From Streptomyces spinosisporus (GTDB lineage: Bacteria; Actinomycetota; Actinomycetes; Streptomycetales; Streptomycetaceae), in NCBI RefSeq assembly GCF_022698145.1, contig NZ_JALDAX010000001.1, positions 434,001 through 498,000 on the forward strand: a stretch of 64,000 nt of DNA, in the 5' to 3' direction. Position numbers and translations under genes: made by a program. Each line of letters starts with the position of its first letter. Positions within the stretch are counted from its first letter, which is position 1. Below are positions 7,834 through 16,783 of this stretch, piece after piece. Under the pieces are notes generated by a model. The model was not told where the DNA came from. It was given only the letters and a program-made list of their open reading frames with translations, and ran no database searches.

Positions 7834-9234
7834 TCAGCTGTCGTACGGCACCCAGGCCCGCTCGCCCGAGCCGTTCGTGCCGTACCAGTAGCGGGGCTTG
7901 CCCTTGATGCTGCTGGTGTGGAACGGGCGGCCGTGGTCGTCGATGCGCAGCGTGCCGCTGCGGCCCTGGGAGGACCAGTCGAGCTCCAGGTACCAGCGGG
8001 CGTCGTAGGCCTGCGTCGTCGCGTCGATCAGCAGCACCTCGGGGTCCTCGGCGGAGACGCGGTAGGGGAAGTGCACGGCGGGGATGGTGTGTTCGCTGTC
8101 CGCGCCGTCCTTCGGCCGGGCGACGGGCCGGTCCGCGTCGAGGTTCACGGTGAAGCTGCGGGGCGTGAGTTCGCCGCCGCAGCCCTGGTCCATGGCGTAC
8201 GCGCTGCCGGCGGCCGGGTTGCCGCGGCTGACGACGCGGACCCGCAGCGCCTCGAGGACCACGGCCGTGGACGACCGCCCCTGTACGGAGACCTGCACCA
8301 GCGTCTGCCGCCCGTGCACGGCCCCCTGGGTCGCCGCCCAGGTCCCGGCGTCCTGCTGCACCGGGGGCGGCGGGACCGCGGCGGGCGCCTTGTCGATGAG
8401 GTAGTCGTGGCCGCAGCCGCTCTGCCAGACCTGGGAGTCCGCGTGCCAGGTGAGGGGGAGGCCCGTGGCGGGCCTGCCCGCGCCGGTGGGGTCCGCGCCC
8501 GGGGCGTGGGACGAGCCGGAGCCCTTCTTGCCGACTCCGGGTGACGCCGAGCCGTGCGAGGCGCCGGGGGAGGGGCTCGCGGACTTCTTCGCCTTCGGCT
8601 TCGACGAGGTGCCCGGTGCCGTGGAGTCGTCCGCGCGCGGGGCGACGGAGGTGTGCGGTCCGGCCGTGTCCGAGGAGCGGTCGGCCGACAGCGCGGACAG
8701 ACCGGCGACGGTGGCGAGCAGCGCGCAGGCGACGGCCGTGGACGCCAGGATCCGCCGACGGCGGTACCAGGGGCGGGGAGCGGCCGGGGCGCCGGGCTGC
8801 CCCACCGTGACCTCGGGCTCGCCGGCCTGGGGCTCGGGCTCGCCGGGCTCGGGCTCGGGCTCGGCGACGTCGGGCTCGGGCCCGGCGGGGCGTGCTTCCG
8901 CTCCGGGCGCCTCCGCCGCAGTCGCCGCCGCAGCCCGCGGACGCTGCCGCGCCGCCACCGCGAGCAGCCACAGCCGGTGGAGTTCGAGCCGTTCCTCCGG
9001 AGTCGCCGAGCAGAAGGCCGCGAGCCGTTCCACGGGCGCGAAGTCCTGCGGTACGGCCTCGCCCGCGCAGTAACGGTGGAGGGTGGAGGTGTTCATGTTC
9101 AGACGGCGGGCCAGGGAGCCGTAGCTCCGGTCCGTGCGCGCCTTCAGCCGGCGCAGCAGCGCCGCGAACTCCTCGACGTCGTCCCGATTCTCCACATCGC
9201 CCCCGTCGTCCACTGTGTCCCGTATCCCAGGCAC
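7834..9234 (-). CDS. membrane-anchored XRE-family protein with extracytoplasmic domain
   Basis: Protein of 466 residues. An N-terminal XRE-type helix-turn-helix (residues about 20-75, SYGSLARRLNMNTSTLHRYC) is followed by a Pro/Glu-rich linker with repeated PEPEPGEPEPQAGEPE-like sequence. One transmembrane helix comes next (ILASTAVACALLATVAGL), then a Ser/Thr-rich stalk and a C-terminal domain of about 200 residues with a predicted outside location. This is the layout of actinobacterial one-component membrane regulators; the ligand is unknown. The start is GTG 9234, but GTG 9195, with GGGGGCG just upstream, is equally possible. The stop lies 7 bases from that of poxB, with no room for a terminator. 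Confidence 0.8.
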   Translation of the reverse strand: MPGIRDTVDDGGDVENRDDVEEFAALLRRLKARTDRSYGSLARRLNMNTSTLHRYCAGEAVPQDFAPVERLAAFCSATPEERLELHRLWLLAVAARQRPRAAAATAAEAPGAEARPAGPEPDVAEPEPEPGEPEPQAGEPEVTVGQPGAPAAPRPWYRRRRILASTAVACALLATVAGLSALSADRSSDTAGPHTSVAPRADDSTAPGTSSKPKAKKSASPSPGASHGSASPGVGKKGSGSSHAPGADPTGAGRPATGLPLTWHADSQVWQSGCGHDYLIDKAPAAVPPPPVQQDAGTWAATQGAVHGRQTLVQVSVQGRSSTAVVLEALRVRVVSRGNPAAGSAYAMDQGCGGELTPRSFTVNLDADRPVARPKDGADSEHTIPAVHFPYRVSAEDPEVLLIDATTQAYDARWYLELDWSSQGRSGTLRIDDHGRPFHTSSIKGKPRYWYGTNGSGERAWVPYDS

Positions 9235-9425
9235 TCGTATACCTGCACGTCAGATGGGCTGGGATGGTTCCACCGCGACCGATCGGACGCCAGTCGTTGC
9301 GCCGGGCTCCCGTGGCGGCCGATGCTCTTGGTGTCGCACCGACCGGGGCCCTGCCGACCGTCGCGGCGGCATCCCACACTCATGCACCGATTCTCGACCA
9401 TGCACTCGTACACGGGGGGACTTTC

Positions 9426-10043
9426 ATGCCCAAGCGCACCCGAGCAGGCGCGCTCCTCACCATCGCCGCCGCGGGAGTAGCCCTCGGCACCGCGCTCGCC
9501 GCACCGGCGAACGCCGCCACCACGACGCCCGGCTTCCTCGCGGCCGGGGACCTGCCGCCGCACCCCTCCTCGTCGTGGACGGCCGACAAAGTCGCCGTCG
9601 GCGTACCGGAGGACACGGAGTGGGACACCTGCCTCCGTGCACTGCCGGGACACGAGTGGGCCTGGCACCGCGACTTCCGCACCGACCTCGACACGACCGC
9701 CCGGCAGATCACCGTCGTCCTGCCCGACGTCCGCTCCGCCACGTACCTGATGTCGGCCCTGGACCGGGACATCACGTCCTGCCCGGAGCGGATCGAGGGA
9801 GCCGACCCGGAGACCGAGGCCACCGTGAAGGACTACGGAAAGGTCTCCGTCGAGGAGGGCGCCCATGTCTACGGCCTGCACACCGAGACGTCCTGGGGAG
9901 CCACCGACGTCCGGCTGCTGGCGGCCGGCCGGGACGGCAGGACCGTCACGGTCGTCAACTGGGGCCAGATGGGCGGCTTCGAGGGCGCCCCGGTGAAGGC
10001 CTTCAAGAAGACGACCGTCACGGCCGTGAACAAGCTCCACTGA
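9426..10043 (+). CDS. secreted protein of unknown function
   Basis: Exported protein of 205 residues. A classical signal peptide (MPKRTRAGALLTIAAAGVAL, cleavage likely after ALAAPANA) precedes a soluble domain with two cysteines (DTCLRALPG and ITSCPERI) that could form a disulfide. The family was not recognised. ATG 9426 follows a GGGGGGA ribosome site at 9414-9420. The gene is divergent from the XRE membrane protein (191 bases) and is followed by a hairpin and a second secreted protein, so the three may form one extracytoplasmic module. Confidence 0.75.
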   Translation: MPKRTRAGALLTIAAAGVALGTALAAPANAATTTPGFLAAGDLPPHPSSSWTADKVAVGVPEDTEWDTCLRALPGHEWAWHRDFRTDLDTTARQITVVLPDVRSATYLMSALDRDITSCPERIEGADPETEATVKDYGKVSVEEGAHVYGLHTETSWGATDVRLLAAGRDGRTVTVVNWGQMGGFEGAPVKAFKKTTVTAVNKLH

Positions 10044-10054
10044 CCGCTCCACCA

Positions 10055-10092
10055 GGGCCGCCCTCCCGCCACGGGGGTCGGGAGGGCGGCCC
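10055..10092 (+). terminator. hairpin terminator or attenuator between two secreted-protein genes
   Basis: A perfect 14-bp GC stem (GGGCCGCCCTCCCG at 10055-10068 with its complement at 10079-10092) with a 10-base loop, 12 bases after the stop of the upstream gene. There is no U-tract, as is common for Streptomyces terminators. It may reduce read-through into the next gene. Confidence 0.7.
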
Positions 10093-10141
10093 GGCGAACC
10101 ATCTCGTCGACCACAGAACACGTAGAAAACGGGGAACCCAC

Positions 10142-10603
10142 ATGTCCAACAAGACCCGCACCGCCCTGACCGCCGGCCTCCTCGCCGTCGCCCTCGGCCT
10201 CGGCGCCACCGCCACCGCATCCGCCGGCACCCCGCGCAGCGTCAGCGGCAAGCCGTCCGACGACATCACCCGGATCGCCGACTTCTACGGCGCCTACATC
10301 GACGCGGTGACCGACGAGGACAGCGGCAACCTCGGCACCGCGCTGCGCGGCCACTACCTGACCGCGGACTTCCAGCAGGAACTGGCCGCCTGGGAGGACA
10401 CCGAGCACGCCGACGGCGTCCTGCGCGCCCAGAACGTGCCGCTGGCCTGGAAGGTCACCGACCACGGCAGCACCGCGAACCGCACGGAGGCCGTCGTCAC
10501 CCTCACCTGGAGCAAGGACACCACGACCAAGCTGGTGGTCGACATGGCCCGCGACAGCCGCCGGATCGACCACATCGGCGAGCAGGGCACCGCGGCCCGG
10601 TAG
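10142..10603 (+). CDS. small secreted protein of unknown function
   Basis: Exported protein of 153 residues. The signal peptide (MSNKTRTALTAGLLAVALGL, cleavage near ATASAG) is followed by an acidic alpha/beta domain (ITRIADFYGAYIDAV, TEAVVTLTWSKDTTTKLVVD) that resembles small NTF2-like or DUF3828-type folds; this is a guess from the pattern only. The start follows ACGGGGAACCCAC. Its stop directly abuts the stop of the convergent alpha-mannosidase gene at 10604. Confidence 0.7.
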   Translation: MSNKTRTALTAGLLAVALGLGATATASAGTPRSVSGKPSDDITRIADFYGAYIDAVTDEDSGNLGTALRGHYLTADFQQELAAWEDTEHADGVLRAQNVPLAWKVTDHGSTANRTEAVVTLTWSKDTTTKLVVDMARDSRRIDHIGEQGTAAR

Positions 10604-13600
10604 TCACTGCGGTCGCAGCCGCAGCGTCAGGATCTGGAACGGCCGCAGCTCGAAGCTCAAGTCGCTGACGTGCTGCGGCCGTTCGAGGAGATCCGTCACC
10701 TCGGCCCGGACTACCGGGAACCCGGGCGTCAGCGTGGCCCGCGCCCGCCCGCCCCGGGACTCGTAGAGACGTACCACGACATCACCGCTGCGGTCCTCGG
10801 CGAGCTTGACCGACTCGACCGTGACGGCGGGGTGGTCGACGCGGACCAGCGGCTCCACGGCTCCCGTCCCCGCCGTCCGCAGCGGCAGGTTCAGCGCCAG
10901 GCCCTCGGCGACGGCGTGCCCGACGTCCGCGCCGGGCAGCAGGGCGTAGGTGAAGCGGTGGGTGCCGAGGTCGGTCTCCGGGTCGGGGCTGTGCGGGGCG
11001 CGCAGCAGGGTCAGCCGTACGGTGGTGCCGAGTCCGGCCCCGTGCGGTGTACGGGTCACGTCGTGGCCGTACGTCGAGTCGTTGAGGACCGCCACGCCGT
11101 AGCCCTCCTCCGCCACCCGCAGCCAGCGGTGCGCGCAGATCTCGAAACGGGCCGCGTCCCAGGAGGTGTTGGCGTGCGTGGGGCGGTGGACATGCCCGAA
11201 CTGGATCTCCGCCGTGGAGCGTTCGGCGTGCACGTCGAGCGGGAAGGCGGCTTTCAGCACCTTTTCGGACTCCTGCCAGTCGACGTCCGTCACGACGTCG
11301 ACGCGCCCGCTCGCGGCCGCGAGCCGGATCTCCTGCGTGATCCGGGACTTCCCGAACGTCCGGGTCACCCGCACCGCCGCCCCGAGCGGCCCGTCCGCCA
11401 CCAGCTCCAGCGACTCCACGTCCGTGAGGTCCGTGTGCCGGCGCCGGTAGTGCCGGTCGATGTCCCAGGCGTCGTAGGCGTTGGGGTGGTCGGGGTGCAG
11501 CTGGAGCAGATTGCCCGGGCCGCACAGGACCTCGCGGTCCGCGGCCAGGTCGCGCACCGAGGAGAGCAGCCCGCGCGCGTCGACGGTGACCCTCAGCCGG
11601 GAGTTCTCCAGCACGTACGCGCCGCCGTCGCGCGACGCCCGTACGTTCTCGTCCGCGGATTCCGCCGTGTCCGCGACCGCCGCGCCGCCGAGCCCGGGCA
11701 CGTTCACCAGCGTGTCACCGACCACCTCCGTGCGCGGATACGGCGAGGCGTTCAACACTGCCGTCCCGCCCGTCTCCAGCGCCGCCACCGCCGCCGCCGT
11801 GAGGTCCTCCACCTCGGCCAGCACCCGGGCATACGTCTCCCGCGCCTCCCGGTGCACCCAGGCGATCGACGACCCGGGCAGGATGTCGTGGAACTGGTGC
11901 AGCAGCACCGTCTTCCACAGCCGGTCGAGCGCGTCGTGCGGGTAGGCGTACGACGGATTGCGTACGGCCGCCGTCGTGCACCACAACTCGGCCTCGCGCA
12001 GGGCGTGTTCGGAGCGCCGGTTGCCCTGCTTGGTCTTGGCCTGGGTGGTGTAGGTGGCCCGGTGCAGTTCCAGGTACAGCTCGCCCGACCACACCGGTGC
12101 CTGTGGCCCGTACTCCTGCTCGGCGGCGGCGAAGAAGGCGGACGGCTGCTCCACCTCGACGCGCGGTGAGCCCTCCAGGGAGCGCAGGCGCCGGGCCTTC
12201 TCCAGCATCTCGCGGGTCGGACCGCCGCCCCCGTCGCCCCAGCCGAAGGGGACCAGGGAGCGGGTGGCGCGGCCCTTGTCGGCGAAGTTGCGCTCCGCGT
12301 GGGCGAGTTCACGGCCGTGCAGCTGCGAGTTGTAGGTGTCGACGGGCGGGAAGTGGGTGAAGACGCGGCTGCCGTCGATGCCCTCCCACCAGAAGGTGTG
12401 GTGCGGCATCCGGTTGGACTGGTTCCAGCTGAGTTTCTGCGTGAGGAACCAGCGGATTCCGGCCAGTTTCGCGAGCTGCGGGAAGGCGGCGGTGTAGCCG
12501 AAGGAGTCCGGCAGCCAGATCTCCTCGGTCTCCACGCCGAGTTCTTCGGCGAAGAACCGCTTCCCGTGCACGATCTGCCGTGCCAGCGCCTCCCCGCCGG
12601 GCATATTGGCGTCCGACTCCACCCACATCGAACCGACCGGGGCCCAATTGCCGTCCCGCACGGCCTTCTTGATCCGGTTCCAGATGTGCGGCTGGTGCTC
12701 CTTCACCCACGCGTACTGCTGGGCCTGCGAGCAGGCGAACACCAGCTCCGGGTAGTCCGCGGCGAGCGCCGTGACATTGGCGAAGGTGCGCGAGGCCTTG
12801 CGGACCGTCTCGCGCAGCGGCCACAGCCAGGCCGAGTCGATGTGCGCATGGCCGGTCGCCGAGATCCGGTGCGCGCTGGCCGCGGCCGGGCGGGACAGGA
12901 CGTCCGTCAGCGCGGCCCGCGCCCGGGCCGCCGTACCGGAGACATCGTGCAGGTCGAGGGCGTCCAGCAGGTCCTCCAGAGCGCGCAGGATCTCGTGCCG
13001 GCGTGGCCGGTCCATGGGCAGTTCGTGCATCAGCTCGGACAGCACCTCGACATCCAGCACCAACCGCCACACCTCCTCGTCGAGTACGGCGAGGTCGGCA
13101 GAGCGGAATCGGTAGATGGTCCGGTCCCCGGCGGTCAGCACATCGCCCAGTGGTGTAGGCGCGAAGCCGTGCAATACGGCCGGATTGGCGGCCGCCTCCA
13201 GGAGCAGATGCACCGGTTCGCCTCCGCTTGCCGGAGAGCCCACGGTCAGATGCCGGTTGCGCGGGTGAATTCCCTTGAGCGGCACGCCCGAGGCGTCGTA
13301 GAGCAGTCCCTCCGCCTGGAATCCGGGTCCGTCGCCGGTGAACCCGGGGTCGATCACCACCTCCACGCGTCGCCCGGCCCATTCCTCGGGCACCCGGCCG
13401 GTCAACCGGAACCAACTCGTCGACCAGGGCTTTCCCCAGGCCGAACCCGCCGTGAACGGCTCGTACGCGGCCTGCAGCGCCTGGTCCACGGGGACGGGCT
13501 CGCCGGGCACATGCCAGGCGGACAGGACCAGGGGCACACGCTCCGCGTACTGGGCGGGCCGTACGAACTGCCCCATGGCGCGCTCCAGGCGCTGCTCCAC

Positions 13601-13621
13601 CAGAATCCGGTCGTCGTGCAC
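10604..13621 (-). CDS. alpha-mannosidase, glycoside hydrolase family 38
   Basis: Large cytoplasmic GH38 enzyme of 1005 residues without a signal peptide, predicted to release terminal alpha-mannose. The zinc motif HIDSAWLWPLRET and the nucleophile motif LPDSFGY (around residue 370) are present. The middle helical domain (YPHDALDRLWKTVLLHQFHD) and the C-terminal beta-domains follow in the family order. No sugar transporter is adjacent. The stop codon abuts that of the small secreted protein. Confidence 0.92.
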   Translation of the reverse strand: MHDDRILVEQRLERAMGQFVRPAQYAERVPLVLSAWHVPGEPVPVDQALQAAYEPFTAGSAWGKPWSTSWFRLTGRVPEEWAGRRVEVVIDPGFTGDGPGFQAEGLLYDASGVPLKGIHPRNRHLTVGSPASGGEPVHLLLEAAANPAVLHGFAPTPLGDVLTAGDRTIYRFRSADLAVLDEEVWRLVLDVEVLSELMHELPMDRPRRHEILRALEDLLDALDLHDVSGTAARARAALTDVLSRPAAASAHRISATGHAHIDSAWLWPLRETVRKASRTFANVTALAADYPELVFACSQAQQYAWVKEHQPHIWNRIKKAVRDGNWAPVGSMWVESDANMPGGEALARQIVHGKRFFAEELGVETEEIWLPDSFGYTAAFPQLAKLAGIRWFLTQKLSWNQSNRMPHHTFWWEGIDGSRVFTHFPPVDTYNSQLHGRELAHAERNFADKGRATRSLVPFGWGDGGGGPTREMLEKARRLRSLEGSPRVEVEQPSAFFAAAEQEYGPQAPVWSGELYLELHRATYTTQAKTKQGNRRSEHALREAELWCTTAAVRNPSYAYPHDALDRLWKTVLLHQFHDILPGSSIAWVHREARETYARVLAEVEDLTAAAVAALETGGTAVLNASPYPRTEVVGDTLVNVPGLGGAAVADTAESADENVRASRDGGAYVLENSRLRVTVDARGLLSSVRDLAADREVLCGPGNLLQLHPDHPNAYDAWDIDRHYRRRHTDLTDVESLELVADGPLGAAVRVTRTFGKSRITQEIRLAAASGRVDVVTDVDWQESEKVLKAAFPLDVHAERSTAEIQFGHVHRPTHANTSWDAARFEICAHRWLRVAEEGYGVAVLNDSTYGHDVTRTPHGAGLGTTVRLTLLRAPHSPDPETDLGTHRFTYALLPGADVGHAVAEGLALNLPLRTAGTGAVEPLVRVDHPAVTVESVKLAEDRSGDVVVRLYESRGGRARATLTPGFPVVRAEVTDLLERPQHVSDLSFELRPFQILTLRLRPQ

Positions 13622-13837
13622 GGCGGCTCCCTCGGCGCTCGGACGGTCGTGCCCACGGTGTCACCTACCCGGCCGGAATCGGCGCATCCGTGTCTCGACC
13701 CCTGGTCGTTCACCATTCGACATGACTGGGGCGTGTTCAGAGGGGCAAGCATCCTCGTGAACGTGTTCGACACGGAGGGGACCGACATCGACACGCGGGC
13801 GGGGGTCATGAAGAGGCAGGCGCGAGGGGGCGGTCCC

Positions 13838-14287
13838 ATGGCGATCGGGGCCTTCTCGGCGAAGACGGCGCAGGAAGCGGCCGACGGCACGGGGCAGGTG
13901 CAGTCGTCCCAGTTGCGGCAGAGACTTCAGCGGGCGGACCTCAAGGCGGTACCGGAGGCGCGCAGGGCGCTGCGCGACCTGCTGCGGCAGTGGGGCAAAC
14001 CCGGCCGCTCGGACGTGGCGGAGCTGCTCACCAGCGAACTTGTCACCAACGCACTCATCCACACCGACACCGACGCGATCCTGACGGCCACGGTCTCACC
14101 CCGTGGACTCAGGGTGGAGGTGCGGGACTTCGTGGCCCGCAGACCCAGACTGCGGATCTCGAACTCCGACGACGGCACGCACGGCAGAGGCCTGGTCCTG
14201 GTGCAGTCCCTCGCCGACGCATGGGGGGTCCGGGCGCACGGGGTGGGGAAGGTGGTGTGGTTCGAACTGGACGCCGGGGCGGCCTGA
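13838..14287 (+). CDS. RsbW-like ATP-binding regulatory protein (HATPase)
   Basis: Single-domain GHKL ATPase of the anti-sigma-factor type, 149 residues. The N-box (LLTSELVTNALIHTD) and the G2 region (GRGLVLVQSLADAWGV) are clear, and the C-terminus VVWFELDAGAA is typical of Streptomyces RsbW-like kinases. ATG 13838 has GGGGGCGG upstream; ATG 13808 and GTG 13757 are possible earlier starts. The target sigma factor or anti-anti-sigma partner is not adjacent. Confidence 0.82.
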   Translation: MAIGAFSAKTAQEAADGTGQVQSSQLRQRLQRADLKAVPEARRALRDLLRQWGKPGRSDVAELLTSELVTNALIHTDTDAILTATVSPRGLRVEVRDFVARRPRLRISNSDDGTHGRGLVLVQSLADAWGVRAHGVGKVVWFELDAGAA

Positions 14288-14307
14288 CCGCGGCGGCCTG
14301 CGCGACC

Positions 14308-14340
14308 CGTTGCCCGGGGCACCTGACACCCCGGGCAACG
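14308..14340. terminator. terminator hairpin 1 of a bidirectional pair
   Basis: A perfect 12-bp stem (CGTTGCCCGGGG at 14308-14319 with 14329-14340) and a 9-base loop, 21 bases after the stop of the RsbW-like gene. Confidence 0.8.
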
Positions 14341-14375
14341 GGAAGGGGCGTGACCCGCAGGTCACGCCCCTTCCC
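14340..14375. terminator. terminator hairpin 2 of a bidirectional pair
   Basis: A perfect 16-bp stem (14340-14355 with 14360-14375) closed by a CGCA tetraloop, directly after the first hairpin and 14 bases from the stop of the convergent DUF2637 gene. Read from either strand it ends one of the two converging transcripts. Confidence 0.85.
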
Positions 14376-14388
14376 ATGACGGCCGTTC

Positions 14389-15432
14389 CTAGCCGAACTG
14401 CTGCTCCAGGTCCTTGAGCTTGCGCTCCAGGGAGTCGAGGCGCGGCAGCGCCTGGGTGTCGTCCTCCGCGGTGAGGTCGACGGTCACCGGCTCAGCGGCT
14501 CCTTTGCGGACGGGCTGCAGGGACGGGCGAGAGCGCACGGGCAGCGGTTCCGCGTTCGCTATGGCAGGCTCCGCGGTGACCGAGGCGGAGGCGCGCTCCA
14601 GCGCCTGGGGTTCGGCCTGGCGGCCGCCGCCGCGGCCGATGAACCCGCGGTGGCCCCGGCTGATCGCCTTCAGCTGGGCGCGCTCCAGACGGTCGTGCTC
14701 GCGCCGGCGCAGCCGGTTGGCCTCCTTCTGGCGCTGGTCCTCGCGCACCTCGTCGACCGCCTCGTCCAGGCTGCGCACGCCCTCCAGGAGCATCAGCGAC
14801 CAGGCCTTGTAGGTCTCGCGGGGGGCCCGCAGCCAGCGGACGATACGGATCTGCGGCAGCGGACGCGGGACCAGGCCCTGCTCGCGCAGTGCGGCGCGGC
14901 GCGTCTGCTTCAGCGCGCGGTCGAACAGCACGGCCGCCGAGAGCGACATGCCGGCGAAGAACTGCGGGGCGCCCGCGTGATCGATGCCCCTGGGCGCGTG
15001 CACCCAGTTGAACCAGGCCGCGGCGCCCGCGAACGTCCACACCAGTATCCGGGAGCCGAGCGCGGCGTCACCGTGGCTGGCCTCGCGCACCGCGAGCACG
15101 GAGCAGAACATGGCCGCGCCGTCCAGGCCGAACGGCACCAGGTACTCCCAGCCGTTGGAGAGGCCGAGGTTCTGCTGGCCGAAGCCGACCAGGCCGTGGA
15201 AGGAGAGTGCCGCGGCGACCGCCGCACAGCAGAACAGCAGGACATAGGAGGCGGTGCCGTAGATGGCTTCCTTGCGCCTGCGGCGCTCCTCGCTGCGCTC
15301 CCACGAGTCGTCCGTCTTCGCGTGCTCCCCCGACCGTTTGCTGCGCGCGAGCACCGCCACCGCCGCCAGCATGCCCAGGAGCAAAACGGCGCCCGGAAGC
15401 AGCCAGTTCAGCGATATGTCGGTCAGTCTCAT
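14389..15432 (-). CDS. DUF2637 domain membrane protein
   Basis: Protein of 347 residues. The N-terminal half has about five hydrophobic segments (WLLPGAVLLLGMLAAVAVLA; ASYVLLFCCAAVAAALSFHG; YLVPFGLDGAAMFCSVLA; VWTFAGAAAWFNWVHA; FAGMSLSAAVLFDRAL). The C-terminal half is charged and ends in a short coiled coil (LDSLERKLKDLEQQF). DUF2637 proteins are widespread in Streptomyces and related to Spd-type plasmid spread proteins, but no conjugation gene is nearby. ATG 15432 has AGGGA upstream; an in-frame start at 15489 lacks a ribosome site. Confidence 0.82.
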   Translation of the reverse strand: MRLTDISLNWLLPGAVLLLGMLAAVAVLARSKRSGEHAKTDDSWERSEERRRRKEAIYGTASYVLLFCCAAVAAALSFHGLVGFGQQNLGLSNGWEYLVPFGLDGAAMFCSVLAVREASHGDAALGSRILVWTFAGAAAWFNWVHAPRGIDHAGAPQFFAGMSLSAAVLFDRALKQTRRAALREQGLVPRPLPQIRIVRWLRAPRETYKAWSLMLLEGVRSLDEAVDEVREDQRQKEANRLRRREHDRLERAQLKAISRGHRGFIGRGGGRQAEPQALERASASVTAEPAIANAEPLPVRSRPSLQPVRKGAAEPVTVDLTAEDDTQALPRLDSLERKLKDLEQQFG

Positions 15433-15735
15433 CTGGGGTCCCTTGCATTGGGATAGGGCGTAACGCCCGCCATAGTGGCCCAATCCCACCGGCCCTCAGG
15501 GGGTTTCGGGGCAAGAGGCCGCCAAGGAAGTGCAAGGGGATGCCCATGGCGGCGTTCTGCTCGAACTGCCGCTTGAGGGGCGGGAGTTGAGTTCGAATAA
15601 GACTACCCGTCCGGGTGGTTCCACGGAAAGTTCCTGCGGCAAGTGAGGAAGTTGTGAATTACCCGTCACCGTGAGGGCGTCCCGTCCACCGGTGATCTTA
15701 CGGGACGGCAGGCGCCGGGCCCGCCTGAGGGGGCC
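15433..15735. other. 303-bp intergenic region
   Basis: Region between the start of the DUF2637 gene and the end of the FhuF-like gene. It holds the hairpin listed at 15678-15707 and a small palindrome GGGCG-TAA-CGCCC at 15456-15468 near the likely DUF2637 promoter. A possible 16-codon frame from 15541 has no support. Nothing else was recognised. Confidence 0.4.
15678..15707 (-). terminator. putative terminator of the FhuF-like gene
   Basis: An 8-bp stem (CGTCCCGT at 15678-15685 with ACGGGACG at 15700-15707) with a 14-base loop, about 30 bases past the stop of the minus-strand gene. Confidence 0.5.
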
Positions 15736-16629
15736 TCAACTCGCGGCGGCGGCCAGTGGTTTGGTGGACCGGTTCGTGCCGCAGGTGCGCGGGCAGGTGG
15801 CGCAGATGTCCTCGGGGCGCACCGTGTAGAACATGCAGCAGCTCGTCCGGTCCCGGGTGATCTGAGGGTCCCCCCAGGCCTTCTCGGGCGCCGGGGGAGT
15901 CTCGCCGTTCGGTCCGGTCAGCACCCGGAAGGCGGCGGACCCGGCGTAGGGCTTGGTGGCGCCCGGCAGCAGTGCCTCCAGCTCGCGCATCGCCCGCCGC
16001 TCCTCGCCCAGCAGATGGGCGACGTACCACAGGCCCTCGACGATCTCGTCGGTCGCCATGCCCCACAGGGCGCGCCCGCGCCTGCGCATCCGCGGTCCGA
16101 ACGCGGCGAGGACGGGTTCGAGGTGCTCGGCCACGGCGGTGCGCACCTGTGCCCGCAGCGCCTCCTCGTCGGCGACGACGTGGGCGCCGGGCAGTGCGGC
16201 GGCCGGGTCGCCGGGGAGGCAGGAGAAGCCGGCCGGCCGTACGGCCATGCGGCCGATGGAGAGGCCGGGTGCGGTGCGGTCGTAGGACACCCGGGCCACC
16301 GGCAGGCGCGGCACCCGGCGCTGCAGGAACCACGGCATGGTGATCAGGAGACAGGCGGGCCAGGCGTACCGGTGCAGCCCGAAGCTCGCCACGACGTCCG
16401 GTCGCGCGCGCGTTCCGTAGTCGCGCAGTATCTGTGCGTCGTCCCATTCCAGGAAGGTGTCGAGGCCCGTCCCGCCCTCCGCGAGCGAGGCGGCGGGGAT
16501 CCAGCCGCCGGTTCGCGGCGCGGGCTCCCGTGCGCCGAGTTCCGTGATCTCCAGGCCCGGAAAAGCCTCGGTCAGCCGGGTGTACGCGTCCGTGTGCGCC
16601 GAGCGGGGCACGGGTGTGTGCACGGGCAT
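15736..16629 (-). CDS. FhuF-like (2Fe-2S) ferric-siderophore reductase family protein
   Basis: Protein of 297 residues related to FhuF. The C-terminus shows the family's iron-sulfur ligand pattern Cys-Cys-x10-Cys-x2-Cys (SCCMFYTVRPEDICATCPRT). Family members reduce siderophore-bound Fe(III) in the cytoplasm. ATG 16629 is preferred: a TTG at 16662 would sit inside the iron box and an extra 11 residues (PTNDLDRRSR) look noncoding. The iron box 26-44 bases upstream indicates repression by a DtxR/DmdR-type regulator when iron is plentiful. No siderophore synthesis or uptake gene is adjacent. Confidence 0.85.
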   Translation of the reverse strand: MPVHTPVPRSAHTDAYTRLTEAFPGLEITELGAREPAPRTGGWIPAASLAEGGTGLDTFLEWDDAQILRDYGTRARPDVVASFGLHRYAWPACLLITMPWFLQRRVPRLPVARVSYDRTAPGLSIGRMAVRPAGFSCLPGDPAAALPGAHVVADEEALRAQVRTAVAEHLEPVLAAFGPRMRRRGRALWGMATDEIVEGLWYVAHLLGEERRAMRELEALLPGATKPYAGSAAFRVLTGPNGETPPAPEKAWGDPQITRDRTSCCMFYTVRPEDICATCPRTCGTNRSTKPLAAAAS

Positions 16630-16654
16630 GCGGGACCGCCGATCGAGGTCGTTT

Positions 16655-16673
16655 GTAGGCAAGCCTTACCTTA
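16655..16673 (-). promoter_or_regulatory. iron box (DmdR/IdeR/DtxR-type operator)
   Basis: On the minus strand TAAGGTAAGGCTTGCCTAC matches the actinobacterial iron-box consensus TTAGGTTAGGCTAACCTAA at 14 of 19 positions and has the palindromic core AAGGCTTGCCT-like symmetry. It lies just upstream of the FhuF-like gene, the expected place for iron-dependent repression. Confidence 0.75.
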
Positions 16674-16783
16674 CCCAAGATCGTGGAGGTTTGAACTGAC
16701 GGCTCGTGCGCTTATGGTGCTTGACGGACGAGTAACAACCCGTCGTAATGACCCCAAGTACCGACACGTCCGGAGGAGGACCC

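Noticed and set aside
15541..15590. A 16-codon frame with two cysteines (MPMAAFCSNCRLRGG)
   Set aside because: Too short and unsupported; lies at the end of a longer non-coding shadow frame.
16629..16662. TTG at 16662 as start of the FhuF-like gene
   Set aside because: It lies within the iron box; the operator would then be inside the coding region.
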